The position numbers and the translations under genes are program-made. A stretch of 64,000 nt of DNA from Arthrobacter crystallopoietes (GTDB lineage Bacteria > Actinomycetota > Actinomycetes > Actinomycetales > Micrococcaceae): positions 3,906,001 to 3,970,000 of the forward strand of contig NZ_CP072014.1 in NCBI RefSeq assembly GCF_017603825.1. The letters run 5' to 3'. Below the pieces are notes generated by a model. That model was given only the letters and a program-made list of their open reading frames with translations. It did not search any database and was not told the origin of the DNA. Below are positions 62,569 through 64,000 of this stretch, in pieces; the stretch's first letter is position 1; each line of letters begins with the position of its first letter.

Positions 62569-63660
62569 CTAGGCCGAGAGCCACCTTTCCAAGGCCCGGA
62601 AGCATTCGCGGATGGCCTCTGCCGGAACATGCTCATTGTCCGTGTGGGCCAGGAGTGCATCCCCGGGGCCGAAATTAACGGCGGGAATACCCAACGCGCT
62701 GAAGCGGGCCACATCGGTCCAACCGTATTTAGGCTTCGGCTCCGCGCCCACAGCCGCCACGAAGTCTGCGGCAGCCGGATGGTGCAGGCCGGGCCGGGCG
62801 CCCGCTGCCGCATCGGTCCGGACCACGGCGAAGCCGTCCAGCAGGTTCCGGACGTAGGCCTCGGCATCGTCCGGAGACTTATCCGGGGCGAAGCGGTAGT
62901 TGATTTCGACGACAGTACGGTCCGGAATGACGTTACCGGCGGTGCCGCCGTGGATCTTCACCGCATTCAGGCTCTCCCGGTACTCGAGGCCGTCCACAGT
63001 GACCGTGGCCGGCTCGTGGTCCCGCAGCCGGGCCAGTATCTCCGCCGCCGCATGTATGGCGTTTTGCCCCATCCAGGCGCGGGCGGAATGGGCTGCCTTG
63101 CCCACCGTGGTCACTTCGAACCGGCTGGTGCCGTTGCAACCGCCCTCCACCGTGCCGTCCGTCGGCTCCAGCAGAATGGCGAAATCACCCTGCAGCAATT
63201 CCGGATAGTTGTCGACCAACCGGCCCAATCCGCTGAGCGAAGCTTCGACTTCTTCATGGTCATAAAAGACATAGGTCACGTCCCTGGCCGGATTGGCCAA
63301 GCGGGCGGCCAGTGCCAGCTGGACGGCGACGCCGCCCTTCATGTCCGTGGTGCCGCGGCCATAGAGGACCTCACCGTCCCAGCTGGACGGGACGGTTCCT
63401 CGGGATCCGGCCGCCAACGGCAGCGGGACAGTGTCCAGGTGGCCGGCCAGGATAACGCGCTCGTCGCGGCCAACATTGGTCCGGGCAACAATGGCATCGC
63501 CGTCGCGCGTGACCTCAAGGTGCGGCAGTGCCCGCAGCGCCGTCTCCACAGCATCGGCCAGTTCCCGTTCATTACCGGAGACACTATTTATATCAATGAG
63601 CGCCGCCGTAAGGTCGGCAACATCGGAGGTCAGATCCAGGGCAGTGGTGAAAGCAGTCAC
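62569..63660 (-). CDS. dapE: Succinyl-diaminopimelate desuccinylase DapE
   Basis: 363-residue dizinc M20 peptidase-like enzyme. It removes succinate from N-succinyl-LL-diaminopimelate in lysine and peptidoglycan precursor synthesis. Metal and catalytic residues lie in ILAGHLDTVPLPL, YGRGTTDMKGGVAVQLA, FYDHEEVEASLSG and, near the end, GPGDALLAHTDNEHV. Start is GTG 63660. It is divergent from dapD, with 54 bases between the two starts, so both are likely controlled together. Confidence 0.95.
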   Translation of the reverse strand: MTAFTTALDLTSDVADLTAALIDINSVSGNERELADAVETALRALPHLEVTRDGDAIVARTNVGRDERVILAGHLDTVPLPLAAGSRGTVPSSWDGEVLYGRGTTDMKGGVAVQLALAARLANPARDVTYVFYDHEEVEASLSGLGRLVDNYPELLQGDFAILLEPTDGTVEGGCNGTSRFEVTTVGKAAHSARAWMGQNAIHAAAEILARLRDHEPATVTVDGLEYRESLNAVKIHGGTAGNVIPDRTVVEINYRFAPDKSPDDAEAYVRNLLDGFAVVRTDAAAGARPGLHHPAAADFVAAVGAEPKPKYGWTDVARFSALGIPAVNFGPGDALLAHTDNEHVPAEAIRECFRALERWLSA

Positions 63661-63714
63661 TCCCCTAGCGTAACCGTGTCAGGACGCTCAGATCTCGTCG
63701 GTAGACTTGAATGC

Positions 63715-64000
63715 ATGCCTGAGAACAACACCGCTGCAACTGTCTCCCGTACCGCCTACGGCACCGGCCTTGCCACCGTCGCTTCCAACGGAACCGTTCT
63801 GGATGTCTGGTACCCGGCTCCCGGCCTCGGCCAGGCTCCCGCCGCTGCTGAGACCGATGCCGAACTGAAGTCCCTCGCAGAGCAGGGCGACGACGCCGAG
63901 CGCGGCACCCGGCTTGAGCTGGTCAGCCGGAGCATTGAGCTTGACGCCGCCCCGGCCGACACGGCCGATGCCTACCTGCGGCTGCACCTGCTCTCGCACC
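63715..64000 (+). CDS. dapD: Tetrahydrodipicolinate N-succinyltransferase DapD, N-terminal part
   Basis: About 95 codons are visible before the window ends. MPENNTAATVSRTAYGTGLA and GTVLDVWYPAPGLGQAP match the N-terminal domain of actinobacterial DapD, which makes the substrate chain used by DapE. The catalytic left-handed helix domain lies outside. ATG 63715 is chosen; ATG 63711 is in another frame. The divergent dapE supports the call. Confidence 0.88.
   Translation, partial: MPENNTAATVSRTAYGTGLATVASNGTVLDVWYPAPGLGQAPAAAETDAELKSLAEQGDDAERGTRLELVSRSIELDAAPADTADAYLRLHLLSH

Overview
This window is high-GC, densely packed chromosome from an actinobacterium, most likely a member of the Micrococcaceae close to Arthrobacter. 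The evidence is the gene content and order (UPF0182-neighbourhood PDZ/Lon protease, DUF2342 metalloprotease, UvrD2, AdnAB, the coproporphyrin-type haem cluster, DUF3107, DUF3117, SigE-RseA-TatB-Mrp, GluABCD, DapE/DapD), many GTG starts, and GTGA/ATGA stop-start overlaps. No tRNA, rRNA, insertion sequence, prophage or CRISPR array was seen. Almost everything is core chromosome. Both ends cut through genes: the PDZ/Lon protease at the left and dapD at the right.

Layout. 1-4.6 kb: PDZ/Lon protease (partial) behind a leader carrying a glycine-riboswitch-like motif, a DUF2342 metalloprotease, a YgjP-like HExxH protease and a ThiF-like E1 enzyme. 4.6-17 kb: a DNA-repair block with uvrD2, nudC, a phosphotransferase, adnB, adnA, an alkyltransferase-like protein and a DnaQ-like exonuclease. 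17-20 kb: metNIQ methionine uptake. 20-21 kb: an AI-2E family membrane protein. 21-31.3 kb: the complete haem pathway, hemE-cgoX-chdC-hemH-hemC-hemD-hemB-hemL on the minus strand and hemA divergent. Together these take glutamyl-tRNA to haem b through coproporphyrin.

31.3-44.5 kb: moeZ, a TetR regulator, DUF3107, a small membrane protein and phhB. Then come thiO-thiS-thiG behind a TPP riboswitch with thiE divergent, a ferritin-like protein, an RNB ribonuclease, a DEAD-box RNA helicase with a long leader, an orphan DNA methyltransferase, and a sodium:solute symporter with a 43-residue partner protein. 44.5-51.5 kb: a PHP phosphoesterase, aminopeptidase P, a YflT-like stress protein, an MgtE_N/CBS protein, DUF1003 and Mrp.

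51.5-64 kb: tatB, rseA and sigE, an O-methyltransferase, pepA, DUF3117, a PIG-V-like mannosyltransferase, a DivIVA-like membrane protein, a LOG-family enzyme and gluABCD glutamate uptake. The window ends with divergent dapE and dapD of lysine/peptidoglycan precursor synthesis.

No large undescribed system stands out. The most interesting signals are regulatory or contextual: the glycine-riboswitch-like leader before a protease, the DEAD-box leader with a tiny upstream frame, a probable leaderless gluA promoter with nearby palindromes, the orphan methyltransferase, the ATL-exonuclease-AdnAB cluster, and a large-domain RseA without an adjacent htrA.
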